DNA of 57,302 bases, taken from NCBI GenBank assembly GCA_015057425.1, contig SVEL01000016.1:1-57302 (forward strand), written 5' to 3'. Made by a program: the position numbers and the translations under genes. The notes under the pieces are model-generated. The model saw nothing but the letters and a program-made list of their open reading frames with translations. It did no database searches and was not told where the DNA came from. Shown here piece by piece: positions 46,871 through 56,259 of the stretch. This DNA comes from Lachnospiraceae bacterium (GTDB taxonomy: Bacteria; Bacillota; Clostridia; Lachnospirales; Lachnospiraceae). The stretch's first letter is position 1, and each line of letters starts with the position of its first letter.

Positions 46871-48781
46871 ATGATATTAGCATGTTCAAACATCACAAAA
46901 TCATTTGATGGTGAAACAATTATAGATAACTGTTCTTTCCATGTAGAAGAACGTGAAAAGGCTGCTATTGTCGGCATAAACGGCGCCGGCAAGTCTACTA
47001 TTTTAAAGATTATTATGAAGGAGCTTTCTGCCGATTCAGGTGACGTTATAATAGGAAAAGACAAAACCATAGGCTATCTTGCCCAGTATCAGGACGTAAA
47101 AGGTCATAACACCATATACGATGAAATGCTCAGTGTAAAGCAAAATATAATTGACCTTGAAAATAAAATCCGCAGTCTTGAAGCTGAAATGAAATCGTTA
47201 TCCGGCGATGCACTTAATAATGCCTATGAAACATATTCCCGCCTTACACATCAGTTTGAACTTGCTGACGGATATGCATATAAAAGTGAAATTACCGGTG
47301 TATTAAAAGGTCTCGGTTTTGATGAAACATCCTTTAACAAAAATATTGATTTATTATCCGGCGGACAAAAAACCCGTGTTTCATTGGGCAAGCTGTTACT
47401 TAGTAAACCTGACATTATTATGTTAGACGAGCCTACAAACCATCTGGACATTAACTCAATCTCATGGCTTGAAGGCTATCTTTCATCATACCAGGGAACC
47501 GTCATTATAGTATCTCATGACAGATATTTCTTAGATAAGATAGTAACTAAAATAATAGAAATAGATGACGGTAAGGTAACTACATTCCAAGGCTCTTACA
47601 GCGATTATTCCGTCAAAAAGCAACAGCTCCGTGATAACGCTATAAAAGCATATATCAATCAACAACGCGAAATTAAACACCAGGAAGCTGTTATTGAAAA
47701 GCTCAAATCATTTAATCGCGAAAAATCAATTAAACGTGCAGAAAGCCGCGAAAAAGCCTTAAATAAAATCGAGGTCTTGGAAAAGCCTACTACCGTCAAT
47801 GCCGATATGCGCATTTCATTGGAGCCGCGTTTTATAAGCGGTAACGATGTTTTATCTGTAAAAAGCTTAAGCAAATCCTTTGGTGAACTTACACTTTTCA
47901 ATGACATTTCCTTTGAAATCAAGCGCGGTGAACGAGTTGCAATCATCGGAAGTAACGGTACGGGAAAAACTACCATATTAAAAATTATAAACAATATAAT
48001 CGCTGCTGATAGCGGTGAAATTAAAACAGGTTCAAAAGTTTCCATAGGATATTATGATCAGGAACATCACGTATTGAATAACGACAAAACAATCTTTGAT
48101 GAAATATCCGACGAGTATCCTACTCTTACAAATACTGAAATCCGCAATGTACTTGCCGCTTTTCTCTTTACGGGAGATGATGTTTTTAAGCTTATCGGCG
48201 AACTTAGCGGTGGTGAAAAAGGACGCGTTTCACTTGCAAAGCTTATGTTAAGTGAATCAAACTTCCTTATCCTTGATGAACCTACCAACCACTTAGACGT
48301 TAATTCAAAGGAAATTCTCGAAAATGCTCTTACTTCATATAAAGGAACTGTTCTTTATGTATCACATGACCGTTTCTTTATAAATAAAACAGCCACACGA
48401 ATTCTTGAGTTAACTGAAAAACAGCTGGTTAATTATATAGGAAATTACGACTATTACCTTGAAAAGAAAGATATCTTATCACCTTCTGCCAAGATGTCTT
48501 CCGAAAAACTTTCTGCAACAGATATGACTGACACTTCATCAAAATCTGACTGGAAAGCTATGAAAGAACAGCAGGCTCAGGAACGTAAACGTCAGAATGA
48601 CCTTACAAAAGTTGAAAAAGAAATTGCTGAAACTGAAGAAAAAATCGCTGTTCTTAATACAGAACTTACAAAGGAAGAAGTATATATGAATCCACACAAA
48701 TGTATGGAAATACAAAACGAACAGAATGCTCTCAAAGAGCTTTTGGTTATTTTGTATGAAAAGTGGGAAGAATTTATGTGA
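46871..48781 (+). CDS. ABC-F family ATPase
   Basis: 636 residues with two ATP-binding cassettes and no membrane segments. Walker A motifs are GINGAGKST and GSNGTGKTT; each half has an LSGGxK/R signature and Walker B LDEPTNHLD. The linker between (about residues 240-320) is basic and helical, and the C-terminus is a coiled coil, as in translation factors of the YfmR/YdiF/Uup group. These act on ribosomes; some protect against antibiotics, but nothing here shows that. AAGGA lies upstream. A strong terminator follows. Confidence 0.93.
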   Translation: MILACSNITKSFDGETIIDNCSFHVEEREKAAIVGINGAGKSTILKIIMKELSADSGDVIIGKDKTIGYLAQYQDVKGHNTIYDEMLSVKQNIIDLENKIRSLEAEMKSLSGDALNNAYETYSRLTHQFELADGYAYKSEITGVLKGLGFDETSFNKNIDLLSGGQKTRVSLGKLLLSKPDIIMLDEPTNHLDINSISWLEGYLSSYQGTVIIVSHDRYFLDKIVTKIIEIDDGKVTTFQGSYSDYSVKKQQLRDNAIKAYINQQREIKHQEAVIEKLKSFNREKSIKRAESREKALNKIEVLEKPTTVNADMRISLEPRFISGNDVLSVKSLSKSFGELTLFNDISFEIKRGERVAIIGSNGTGKTTILKIINNIIAADSGEIKTGSKVSIGYYDQEHHVLNNDKTIFDEISDEYPTLTNTEIRNVLAAFLFTGDDVFKLIGELSGGEKGRVSLAKLMLSESNFLILDEPTNHLDVNSKEILENALTSYKGTVLYVSHDRFFINKTATRILELTEKQLVNYIGNYDYYLEKKDILSPSAKMSSEKLSATDMTDTSSKSDWKAMKEQQAQERKRQNDLTKVEKEIAETEEKIAVLNTELTKEEVYMNPHKCMEIQNEQNALKELLVILYEKWEEFM

Positions 48782-48810
48782 TTTTTTATTAAATTTTAAT
48801 AGTTTTAACA

Positions 48811-48839
48811 TTGTAAATCATTGTAAAAAATGCTACAAT
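48811..48839 (+). promoter_or_regulatory. Predicted promoter of the cotH cluster, overlapping a terminator
   Basis: -35 TTGTAA (48811-48816), 17-base spacer, -10 TACAAT (48834-48839). Transcription would begin near 48846, in the terminator loop, so the new mRNA could not form the full hairpin. Confidence 0.55.
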
Positions 48840-48872
48840 TACACTAAGTTTTTAATGTAATTGTGGCATTTT
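48827..48872 (+). terminator. Terminator after the ABC-F gene
   Basis: A 17-pair stem (one G-U) of AAAATGCTACAATTACA (48827-48843) with 48856-48872, closing a 12-base loop and running into T residues. Its left arm contains the -10 element of the next promoter. Confidence 0.85.
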
Positions 48873-48907
48873 TTTACATTATAAAATTATACATAAGGAG
48901 TTTATCT

Positions 48908-51103
48908 ATGAAAACAATAATGAAAGATTATGGCAAATGGGTATTGATTGCCATTGTGTTGCTATTTGCATCAGCCGGATTTCTGGCTCTTGGTATAGTA
49001 AACAACGCCTTAAATCCTGACAGGGATTTCAATTCACCGGTAACTTCCCTGACACCGCCTTCAGACACAACTGCTGTCTATGTTTCCTTTAACAGAAACA
49101 ATGCACAGGTTGGAAAGAAGCTTGAAGCCTCGCTTCATAACTACAGCGGAAATTCTAAGTTAAAGTATCAATGGTATGTTAACAACGAAAAAATTAGCGG
49201 AGCTACCAAATCTACATATCTCCCAACCGCAAAAGATCTTGAAAAATTTATTTCCGTAGTTGTTTCTTACGGTACAGGCGAAGCTTCTGCTTCATTATAT
49301 TGCAGCGAACTTCCCGTAATCTACATTGATACAACACATGCTATTGGAGAAGAATATACTACCGGAAAGATGGCAATGTCCGGTAATGAAGATTACACCG
49401 TAGCAAATACCAACTTCTATTACGGAGATTTGGAAATTAAGTTACGTGGTAACTCAACTATGTATCGTGACAAGAGTCCTTACAAGATTAAGCTTGCATC
49501 CAAATGTGATTTATTCGGAATGGGTGCGAATAAACATTGGGTACTTCTTGCAAACGACATTGACCATACGCTTATAAGAAATAAACTTGTTTATGATTTT
49601 GCAAGTGACATCGGTATGGAATCAATGTCATCATTAAATGTTTCACTTGTCGTAAATAATTCGTATATGGGTGTATACCAGTTATGCGAACAAATACGAA
49701 TCGGCAACACCCGTGTTAACATACACGATTGGGAAGACCTTGCAGAAGATGCGGCATCATTAATCGTTCAGGTTAAACAGGAAACCGAAGGTTTGTCTGA
49801 CGGTGGTGCAAAGCTTTTACTTGAAAGACTTACGGAAGCAATGTCAAACGACTTATCATGGATAAGTTCACCATATACATTTACTTATGCCAATGATACA
49901 TACGTTATATCCGATTACGTAGATATGCCAAGTGTTAACGGTGGTTTTCTGCTTGAAATGGACTTCTATAGTTTTGAAGACATTTCATCAGTTAAAACAA
50001 ACTTTAATCAACCGTTATACTTTAACTCCCCTGCTCCTGAAGTTGCAGTTACAAATCCGGAATTAGTTGAATATGCGCGTAAGTACGTTCAATCTTTCGA
50101 ATATGCTCTTCATTCATATGACTTTACATTCCATAATGATTTTACACATTATGCAGCTTATGGCGGTCATTATGATTGGACAAACGGTTGGACAGGAACT
50201 CTTGACAAAGTCGTATATTCAGATGCAGCTAACGACGGCAAGCACTATACAGAATTATTTGATATTAACTCACTTATAAATAACTTTATGGTTTGTGAGT
50301 TTTCGATGAACTGGGACTGCATGAAGAACAGTATGTTTATTTCAAAAGACATTAATTCCCTCGCAACCATTTCACCGGTTTGGGATTTTGACTGGGCTTT
50401 TGGCAACAGAAACATGTTTTCTATTGATACATATCATCCTGAAAGCTGGCATACAACAAATGACTACTTTACAAATGAACAGTTTTATCAGTCAGTTCAG
50501 TGGAACAGATATCTTGTAAAGGATCCTTATTTCCTTTTACTTGCATATAACAAATATCAGGAAATCCGCCCTACTGTAATTGAAGATATCGTAAAGAAAA
50601 ACGGTAAGCTTGACGCATACAGACTTGAACTCAAAGCAGCAGCAAATGCTAATGATAATAAGTGGAGCTACTCTTACGGAGCTTACAACGGCGAAACATT
50701 CATTAATGCAATGGATTCACTTGAAACATTTATTGATACACGAGTTTCATGGCTTGATAAACAGTTTACAAGCTTTGATAATTTCGTTAATTCTCTTGGA
50801 TATTATATTCCAAGCAAAGATATTACCATCAAGGTTTCAGATGATGGTGAAGGAACAGTTACAGTTTCAGATGCTAACATTAAGAATCTTTTCATCCAGG
50901 TAAACGGCAATGCTTACAGCACATACGTTTCTGTTGATGGAAATAAAGCAACATTTACAATTCCTGCAGAAGCCTTAAACGCTAAAGGAAATAATATCGT
51001 AAATGTAGTTGCTCTTAATGCAAATAATCAATGTATAACAAACGGACATTCCGACCAGGTTTATAAAAATGAAATTCCTGTTCAGAATTACAAAGTATTT
51101 TAG
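48908..51103 (+). CDS. CotH-type kinase-fold exported membrane protein
   Basis: About 731 residues from ATG at 48908 (AAGGAG upstream). One N-terminal membrane segment (about 9-32) leaves the rest outside. An Ig-like domain follows (about 55-130, KYQWYVNNEKISGATKSTY), then the CotH core (about 140-590): RGNSTMYRDKSPYKIKLASK, GMGANKHWVLLANDIDHTLIRNKL, and the metal-binding VWDFDWAFGN. A beta-rich tail of about 100 residues ends the protein. Bacillus CotH phosphorylates spore-coat proteins, but most family members are unstudied. It starts a four-gene cluster with tight spacing (11, 15 and 39 bases). Confidence 0.88.
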   Translation: MKTIMKDYGKWVLIAIVLLFASAGFLALGIVNNALNPDRDFNSPVTSLTPPSDTTAVYVSFNRNNAQVGKKLEASLHNYSGNSKLKYQWYVNNEKISGATKSTYLPTAKDLEKFISVVVSYGTGEASASLYCSELPVIYIDTTHAIGEEYTTGKMAMSGNEDYTVANTNFYYGDLEIKLRGNSTMYRDKSPYKIKLASKCDLFGMGANKHWVLLANDIDHTLIRNKLVYDFASDIGMESMSSLNVSLVVNNSYMGVYQLCEQIRIGNTRVNIHDWEDLAEDAASLIVQVKQETEGLSDGGAKLLLERLTEAMSNDLSWISSPYTFTYANDTYVISDYVDMPSVNGGFLLEMDFYSFEDISSVKTNFNQPLYFNSPAPEVAVTNPELVEYARKYVQSFEYALHSYDFTFHNDFTHYAAYGGHYDWTNGWTGTLDKVVYSDAANDGKHYTELFDINSLINNFMVCEFSMNWDCMKNSMFISKDINSLATISPVWDFDWAFGNRNMFSIDTYHPESWHTTNDYFTNEQFYQSVQWNRYLVKDPYFLLLAYNKYQEIRPTVIEDIVKKNGKLDAYRLELKAAANANDNKWSYSYGAYNGETFINAMDSLETFIDTRVSWLDKQFTSFDNFVNSLGYYIPSKDITIKVSDDGEGTVTVSDANIKNLFIQVNGNAYSTYVSVDGNKATFTIPAEALNAKGNNIVNVVALNANNQCITNGHSDQVYKNEIPVQNYKVF

Positions 51104-51114
51104 GAGGTGACCTT

Positions 51115-52329
51115 ATGAAGAATTATAAACATATAAGTTCAATATTCTCAAAAGGTATTACTTCTGCTCTCACAGCTATGGTAATTATAAGCAGCATTCC
51201 TGCTTCGGGCATTTATGCTGATGAGAAAGCATCACTTCCTAAGCCTCTTGTTGAATACAACTTTGAAAACAATCTTGACAGTACCGGTTCTCAAAAGGTT
51301 ACTGCCACAGAAGTTACAAGGCTTACACCTTATGATGATTCAGCCATAGTCAGCCATAAAGGCAATATATCCTACGTTGAAGGAAAAGACGGTCAGGCTG
51401 CATATCTTAATGGTGAGACAGCATTAAATCTTAACATTACAATGGATGCTGAAACATATACATTCAGTTACTGGGTAAAGGTAGATACAATTACTAATTT
51501 TACTCCTTCTCTTATCATTAACCGAACTAACTTTTCAGCAGACACATTTATAAACGTAACACTTACTACAGGCTGGTCTTCTCCTGTTATATGGACACAC
51601 ATCGTTCAACCGAATGATGTACGTTACGAAACCGGTATATTTGGTGCACTGGAGACAAACGAATGGTTACATATCGCTTTCACTGTTGATGGCGACCAGG
51701 TTATTGAAGAAGATCCTGAACATCGCCGTACAACTTTATATCTTAACGGTTATGAAGTTGCAACCGGATATGTTCCTACTGAAATCTGTACACCTGAATC
51801 TACATATTACTTTGGTGTAAATATATGGGACCCGTTATATGTAGGTGCTGTCGACCAGTTTAAATGTTATGATACATTACTTAATGCCGAACAGGTAAAG
51901 GCTCTTTACCTTGAAGACGGCGGTGACCCTAACGCATCAAATCCTATAGACGATTCCAATGACAAATGGAATGACTGGTGGAATAATAACGATTGGGGTG
52001 GCGGTGGCAACGACGGCGGTGACCACGGTGGTGGCGACCACAACGATAATAATAACGATTGGAATGATAACGGCAATAACAATGACCCTGTATCAGACTC
52101 TCATGGCAATTCTACTATCTTAGATGGCGACTTCAATTCAAATGATTATCTTCATCTCTATGTTGAACCGCCTACAGAAAAAGAATCTTACAGTGCCAAC
52201 GAGGTTAATCCGTTTTCATTATATGGCGGAGATGCCATTGATTTATTCTATTTAATAGCATTTATATTATTTACGGTTGTATTAGTGATATTCTTTACAA
52301 TATACAAACAAAGCAAACAAAAATATTAA
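51115..52329 (+). CDS. LamG-domain surface protein with C-terminal membrane anchor
   Basis: 404 residues, AGGAGG upstream. A signal peptide (about 1-35, cleaved near SGIYADE) is followed by a LamG/concanavalin-like domain (about 45-270; LVEYNFENNLDST, TYTFSYWVKVDT, WLHIAFTVDGDQV, LNAEQVKALYLED). A linker of about 45 residues made mainly of Asn, Asp, Gly, His and Trp follows. A membrane segment near the end (DLFYLIAFILFTVVLVIFF) and a short basic tail put the LamG domain outside. It lies between cotH and the VTC gene. Confidence 0.85.
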   Translation: MKNYKHISSIFSKGITSALTAMVIISSIPASGIYADEKASLPKPLVEYNFENNLDSTGSQKVTATEVTRLTPYDDSAIVSHKGNISYVEGKDGQAAYLNGETALNLNITMDAETYTFSYWVKVDTITNFTPSLIINRTNFSADTFINVTLTTGWSSPVIWTHIVQPNDVRYETGIFGALETNEWLHIAFTVDGDQVIEEDPEHRRTTLYLNGYEVATGYVPTEICTPESTYYFGVNIWDPLYVGAVDQFKCYDTLLNAEQVKALYLEDGGDPNASNPIDDSNDKWNDWWNNNDWGGGGNDGGDHGGGDHNDNNNDWNDNGNNNDPVSDSHGNSTILDGDFNSNDYLHLYVEPPTEKESYSANEVNPFSLYGGDAIDLFYLIAFILFTVVLVIFFTIYKQSKQKY

Positions 52330-52344
52330 AGGAGGTAATTTAAC

Positions 52345-53085
52345 TTGGCAAAAAGTCTTGAGACAAATTTGCGTCATGAAATCAAGTTGCTTATATCTTA
52401 TGCAGATTATGTTGCACTTTCAAGAAAATTATCTACCGTAATGGATAAAGATAAATACACCTTGGAACAAGGCGACTACTTTATAAGAAGTCTTTATCTT
52501 GATGATATATATGATTCTGCTTACCATGAAAAGGTATCCGGTTCTGATAATCGAAGAAAATACAGAATCAGAATATACAACAATTCCGATAAAGTTATAA
52601 AACTTGAACGCAAAGAAAAATTCGGTGCACGAATTAAAAAGACCTCTTGCTCTATCACAAGAGAAATCTATGATGAGTATATGGCCGGTAATCCTGCACC
52701 ACTCTTAGATGTTGGTCATCCTCTTGCTGACGAAGTTTATACACTTGCCCGTTCAAAACAACTTTCACCTTGTGTAATTGTTGACTATGACCGCGAAGCA
52801 TATGTTCATCCGTTGGCAAATACGCGACTTACATTTGACAAAGCGTTACATGCAAGTATAACAAGCTATGATATATTTGAAGATAACATTACAACGATGC
52901 CAATCTTCCCTTATGGAAGTGTTATATTTGAAGTAAAATATGATGATTTCTTACCTGCGCATCTTGCTTCTATGATAAGCACAGTTAACGGTCATAAGAT
53001 GTCATTATCAAAATTCTGTTTATGTCGAGATAAACTCATTGAAAGTAACTTTACAACAAAGGGTTTAAATCGAATAATGTTTTAA
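52345..53085 (+). CDS. VTC-domain polyphosphate-polymerase-like protein
   Basis: 246 residues from TTG at 52345, with AAGGAGG nine bases upstream; no membrane segment. It shows the VTC/CYTH-type tunnel motifs: YFIRSLYLDD, RRKYRIRIYN, IKLERKEKFG, VDYDREAYVHP, NTRLTFDK, IFEVKYDDFLP and MSLSKFCLCRD. In yeast Vtc4 this fold makes polyphosphate from ATP. The basic tunnel residues appear intact here. The product in bacteria is unproven. The next gene encodes a DUF4956 membrane protein, a pairing found in many bacteria. Confidence 0.9.
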   Translation: MAKSLETNLRHEIKLLISYADYVALSRKLSTVMDKDKYTLEQGDYFIRSLYLDDIYDSAYHEKVSGSDNRRKYRIRIYNNSDKVIKLERKEKFGARIKKTSCSITREIYDEYMAGNPAPLLDVGHPLADEVYTLARSKQLSPCVIVDYDREAYVHPLANTRLTFDKALHASITSYDIFEDNITTMPIFPYGSVIFEVKYDDFLPAHLASMISTVNGHKMSLSKFCLCRDKLIESNFTTKGLNRIMF

Positions 53086-53124
53086 AGTAATTACATTAAT
53101 TTTATTATAAGGAAGGTACATAAT

Positions 53125-53790
53125 ATGAGTATTAAAGAAATTATTTCTAACAGTTTAAATCAGTCAGAAACTACTGCCACATTATCACCACAGTATATTT
53201 TGGTGACATCAGTTGCTGCATTGCTTTGTTCATTTGCAATCTACATCATCTATAAGAAATTTTACAGAGGTGCTGTATATAGCGAAAACTTTAACATCCT
53301 TTTAGTTTTAATGTGTATCATCACAACATTTATCATTACAACAATCAGTTCAAACCTTGTTCTTTCATTAGGTATGGTTGGTGCTCTTTCAATCGTAAGA
53401 TTCCGTTCAGCAATCAAGGATCCGCTTGATATTGGTTTCCTTTTCTGGTCTCTTGCTACGGGTATTACAATCGGTGCTGGTTTCTACCCATTTGCACTTA
53501 TGTCAACAATCATAGTTGGATTGATTTACATTCTTTTCTATTTATTTACATCAGGCACACGCACATTCTTATTGGTTATTAAATATGATGAATCAGCTGA
53601 AGCTACAGTTAAAGACGCTCTTAAAACAGTTAAGAATGTTCTCAAGAGCAAATCAAACTACAAAGGCAAAACAGAACTTACACTTCAGGTTAAGATTAAG
53701 AATAAGAGAACAGATTTTGTTCAGAAGCTCTCTGCTCTTGAAGGCGTTGACTCAGCTATGTTAGTAGAATATACAGGCGATTATATCTAA
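53125..53790 (+). CDS. DUF4956 membrane protein
   Basis: 221 residues. Three to four membrane segments (about 28-145) enclose the family motif MVGALSIVRFRSAIKDPLDIGFLFW. A cytosolic C-terminal domain of about 75 residues (LLVIKYDESAEATVKDALKTV) resembles the small ferredoxin-like domains of MgtC-type proteins. Function is unknown. The association with VTC proteins suggests it forms the membrane part for polymer export or control. Confidence 0.88.
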   Translation: MSIKEIISNSLNQSETTATLSPQYILVTSVAALLCSFAIYIIYKKFYRGAVYSENFNILLVLMCIITTFIITTISSNLVLSLGMVGALSIVRFRSAIKDPLDIGFLFWSLATGITIGAGFYPFALMSTIIVGLIYILFYLFTSGTRTFLLVIKYDESAEATVKDALKTVKNVLKSKSNYKGKTELTLQVKIKNKRTDFVQKLSALEGVDSAMLVEYTGDYI

Positions 53791-53807
53791 GAAATATTTA
53801 TAAATCA

Positions 53808-53840
53808 AAAGGGCTTTTATTGTAATTATAAAAGCCCTTT
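53808..53840. terminator. Bidirectional terminator after the DUF4956 gene
   Basis: AAAGGGCTTTTAT (53808-53820) pairs perfectly with ATAAAAGCCCTTT (53828-53840), between the convergent DUF4956 and GntR genes. Confidence 0.92.
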
Positions 53841-53850
53841 ATTATTTTAT

Positions 53851-54525
53851 TTAATTTTCAAAATATCCGTGATTTGCAATGTTGCTGACTGCATTATATA
53901 TATGAAGCGTTGCAAGTTCCGATGCTTTACCTGCATTTCTTTCTTTTATGGCATTTACTATTGCTCTATGCTCTGCATTAGACTTTACTGCCCTTTCACT
54001 GTCAGTTAATGTAGTTTTTCTCATTCTTTCAAGATAATGGTGAAAATCTGTCAATGTGTGCTTAAGTAATTTACTGTCTGCAGCCTCATATAACATTTGA
54101 TGAAACTGATTATCAAGTTCAAGAACCTTATCAATCTTACCTTTTGCACAATAAAATTCTGATAAATCTACAATACTTTCCAATTCATTTACGGACTCGT
54201 CTGTTATATTCTCTGTGGCTTTAGATGCACATAAACCTTCAAGTAAAGCTCTCATTTCATATATATCTTTTACATCTTTAAGTGTTATACCTGTTACATA
54301 TGCACCTTTATTGGGTATAATATGAACCAAACCTTCAAGTTCAAGCTGTCTTAAAGCTTCTCTTACAGGAGTACGGCTTACACCAATTTCCTTAGCAAGT
54401 GCGATTTCTCTCAGCTCATCATTTTCTTTATATACACCATTTAGAATATTTTCACGTATGTGGTTAAAAACTACACCACCTAATGAATACTTTCCTCTAA
54501 CTTCATGTTGAATATCGTTTTCCAT
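53851..54525 (-). CDS. GntR-family (FadR subfamily) transcriptional regulator
   Basis: 224 residues. The N-terminal winged helix (about 10-80) has the recognition region REIALAKEIGVSRTPVREALRQLELEG. The C-terminal all-helical FCD domain (about 85-215) has the usual metal-ligand Asp/His residues (DLSEF..., LDNQFHQMLYEAA, EHRAIVNAI). FCD proteins sense small organic acids. It starts 13 bases after the citrate synthase gene, so it is co-transcribed with it and may bind the palindrome at 56010-56043 in a feedback loop. Confidence 0.93.
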   Translation of the reverse strand: MENDIQHEVRGKYSLGGVVFNHIRENILNGVYKENDELREIALAKEIGVSRTPVREALRQLELEGLVHIIPNKGAYVTGITLKDVKDIYEMRALLEGLCASKATENITDESVNELESIVDLSEFYCAKGKIDKVLELDNQFHQMLYEAADSKLLKHTLTDFHHYLERMRKTTLTDSERAVKSNAEHRAIVNAIKERNAGKASELATLHIYNAVSNIANHGYFEN

Positions 54526-54538
54526 AACACACCTCTGC

Positions 54539-55933
54539 TTACTGCTCTAATGAAATCCCAAGTTCTTTACAAGACTTATCTATGATTTCCAAAAGCTCGC
54601 TGTCTGTTATAACAGTTACACGACCATCTTCATACTGTTTGTCAACCCAGTCTTTAACTTTTACAACAAGTTCAGATGATTTATCGATTTTCTTATCATC
54701 CTTAAGTTTAAAATATGTGTTAATCCAATGAGCAATTCCTGCAAGACCTGATGTATTTGATACTGCTACAAGTACAGGTCTGTTAAGAATTTTCTCTGTA
54801 TCAAATATATTATAAATCTCTTCATTCTTAAGAAGACCATCAGCATGAATTCCTGCTCGTGTTACATTGAAATTAGCACCTACAAACGGTGTTCTTGACG
54901 GAATCTTATATCCTATTTCTTTTGTATAATATTCTGCAAGTTCTGTAATCAATTCTGTCTTCATACCATCAAGTGTACCCTTAAGCTGGGCATATTCGAA
55001 AATCATTGCTTCGAGAGGTGTATTACCTGTTCGTTCTCCTATACCAAACAAAGAACAGTTAACTCCTGACGCACCGTATAACCATGCAGTTGTTGAGTTT
55101 GTAACTGCTTTATAGAAATCGTTATGTCCATGCCATTCTAACTGTTCACTCGGTACGCCACCGTGTGTTCTAAGTCCGTAAATAATACCCTGTACACTTC
55201 TTGGGATAACTGCACCTGAGAAGTTCACACCATAACCCATTGTATCACAAGCTCTTATCTTTACAGGAATCTGATATTCTTCCTGTAATTTCATAAGTTC
55301 AAGACAGAACGGAATAACAAATCCATGTATATCCGAACGTGTAATATCTTCTAAATGACATCTTGGACTTACACCTGTTTCAAGACATTCTCTTATGACA
55401 TTAAGATAATGCTCCATACATTCTCTTCTTGTCATCTTCATCTTATAGAAAATATGATAATCAGAGCAGCTTACAAGTATACCTGTTTCCTTAAGTCCTA
55501 TATCCTTAACAAGTTCAAAATCCTTCTTGCTTGCACGAATCCAACTTGTAACCTCAGGGAACTTATAGCCTCTTTCCATACATTTATATACCGCATCCCT
55601 GTCCTTCTTACTATAAAGGAAAAATTCACTCTGTCTGATAATTCCCTTTGGTCCGCCTATTTCGTGGAAATAATCAAACATTCTAACTATCTGTTCTGTA
55701 GAATATGGTGCTCTTGACTGCTGTCCGTCTCTGAAAGTTGTATCCGTAATCCATATTTCTTCCGGCATATGGTGCGGAACTATTCTGTCATTAAAAGCAA
55801 TTTTAGGTACCTCACTATATGGAAATAAATTTCTGAAAGTATTTGGCTTATCAACATCTACAAGATGATATAAATGCTCCTGTAATTCAAGTAAATTGGT
55901 TTGTTCATTTTTCTTAACTAATCTGTTATCCAT
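54539..55933 (-). CDS. Re-type citrate synthase candidate (isopropylmalate/homocitrate synthase family)
   Basis: 464 residues. HMGL-type TIM barrel with metal motifs ITDTTFRDGQQSRAPYST near the start and EWHGHNDFY, and later GANFNVTRAGIHADG. The sequence resembles the Clostridium kluyveri Re-citrate synthase (MPEEIWITDTTFRDGQQSRA region) rather than LeuA, which is longer. It would condense acetyl-CoA with oxaloacetate, or another 2-oxo acid, for glutamate synthesis in an anaerobe. Homocitrate or 2-isopropylmalate synthase remain possible. GGAG precedes the ATG. Confidence 0.8.
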   Translation of the reverse strand: MDNRLVKKNEQTNLLELQEHLYHLVDVDKPNTFRNLFPYSEVPKIAFNDRIVPHHMPEEIWITDTTFRDGQQSRAPYSTEQIVRMFDYFHEIGGPKGIIRQSEFFLYSKKDRDAVYKCMERGYKFPEVTSWIRASKKDFELVKDIGLKETGILVSCSDYHIFYKMKMTRRECMEHYLNVIRECLETGVSPRCHLEDITRSDIHGFVIPFCLELMKLQEEYQIPVKIRACDTMGYGVNFSGAVIPRSVQGIIYGLRTHGGVPSEQLEWHGHNDFYKAVTNSTTAWLYGASGVNCSLFGIGERTGNTPLEAMIFEYAQLKGTLDGMKTELITELAEYYTKEIGYKIPSRTPFVGANFNVTRAGIHADGLLKNEEIYNIFDTEKILNRPVLVAVSNTSGLAGIAHWINTYFKLKDDKKIDKSSELVVKVKDWVDKQYEDGRVTVITDSELLEIIDKSCKELGISLEQ

Positions 55934-56009
55934 AATTATGCTCCATTCTTTCTTGAAATAATGCGGTTTGTGGAAAACTTACCAAATCCACTATTTATCC
56001 ACATATTAT

Positions 56010-56043
56010 ATACTTGTATAATTGTATACAATTATACAAGTAT
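56010..56043. promoter_or_regulatory. 34-bp perfect palindrome covering the citrate synthase promoter
   Basis: The left half ATACTTGTATAATTGTA (56010-56026) is the exact reverse complement of 56027-56043. The centre TTGTATACAA is like known FadR-subfamily GntR sites. It covers the -10 and the whole spacer of the predicted promoter, so a bound repressor would block RNA polymerase. Confidence 0.8.
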
Positions 56044-56049
56044 TGTCAA
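56021..56049 (-). promoter_or_regulatory. Predicted promoter of the citrate synthase-gntR operon
   Basis: Minus strand: -35 TTGACA (56049-56044), exact 17-base spacer, -10 TACAAT (56026-56021). Transcription would start near 56014, about 80 bases before the ATG. Confidence 0.75.
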
Positions 56050-56259
56050 CACTTTAATTTAATAAATTAATTTTCTTGTTGTTATCCACTTCTTCCACAT
56101 ATTTATACACATTTTGCATAAATATAAACTTTTAATGAACTATTTAATTATTTTTTATAAATTCTCTGACAATTTAATTATGTACGGCAATTTGTACATA
56201 TATTACACACATTGAACACATAATCTTGCTTGCGAAGATTTCCTGTCACATAATAAATA

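Noticed and set aside
54539..55933. LeuA (2-isopropylmalate synthase)
   Set aside because: Too short, lacks the C-terminal leucine-binding domain, and the motifs resemble Re-citrate synthase more closely; kept as an alternative only.
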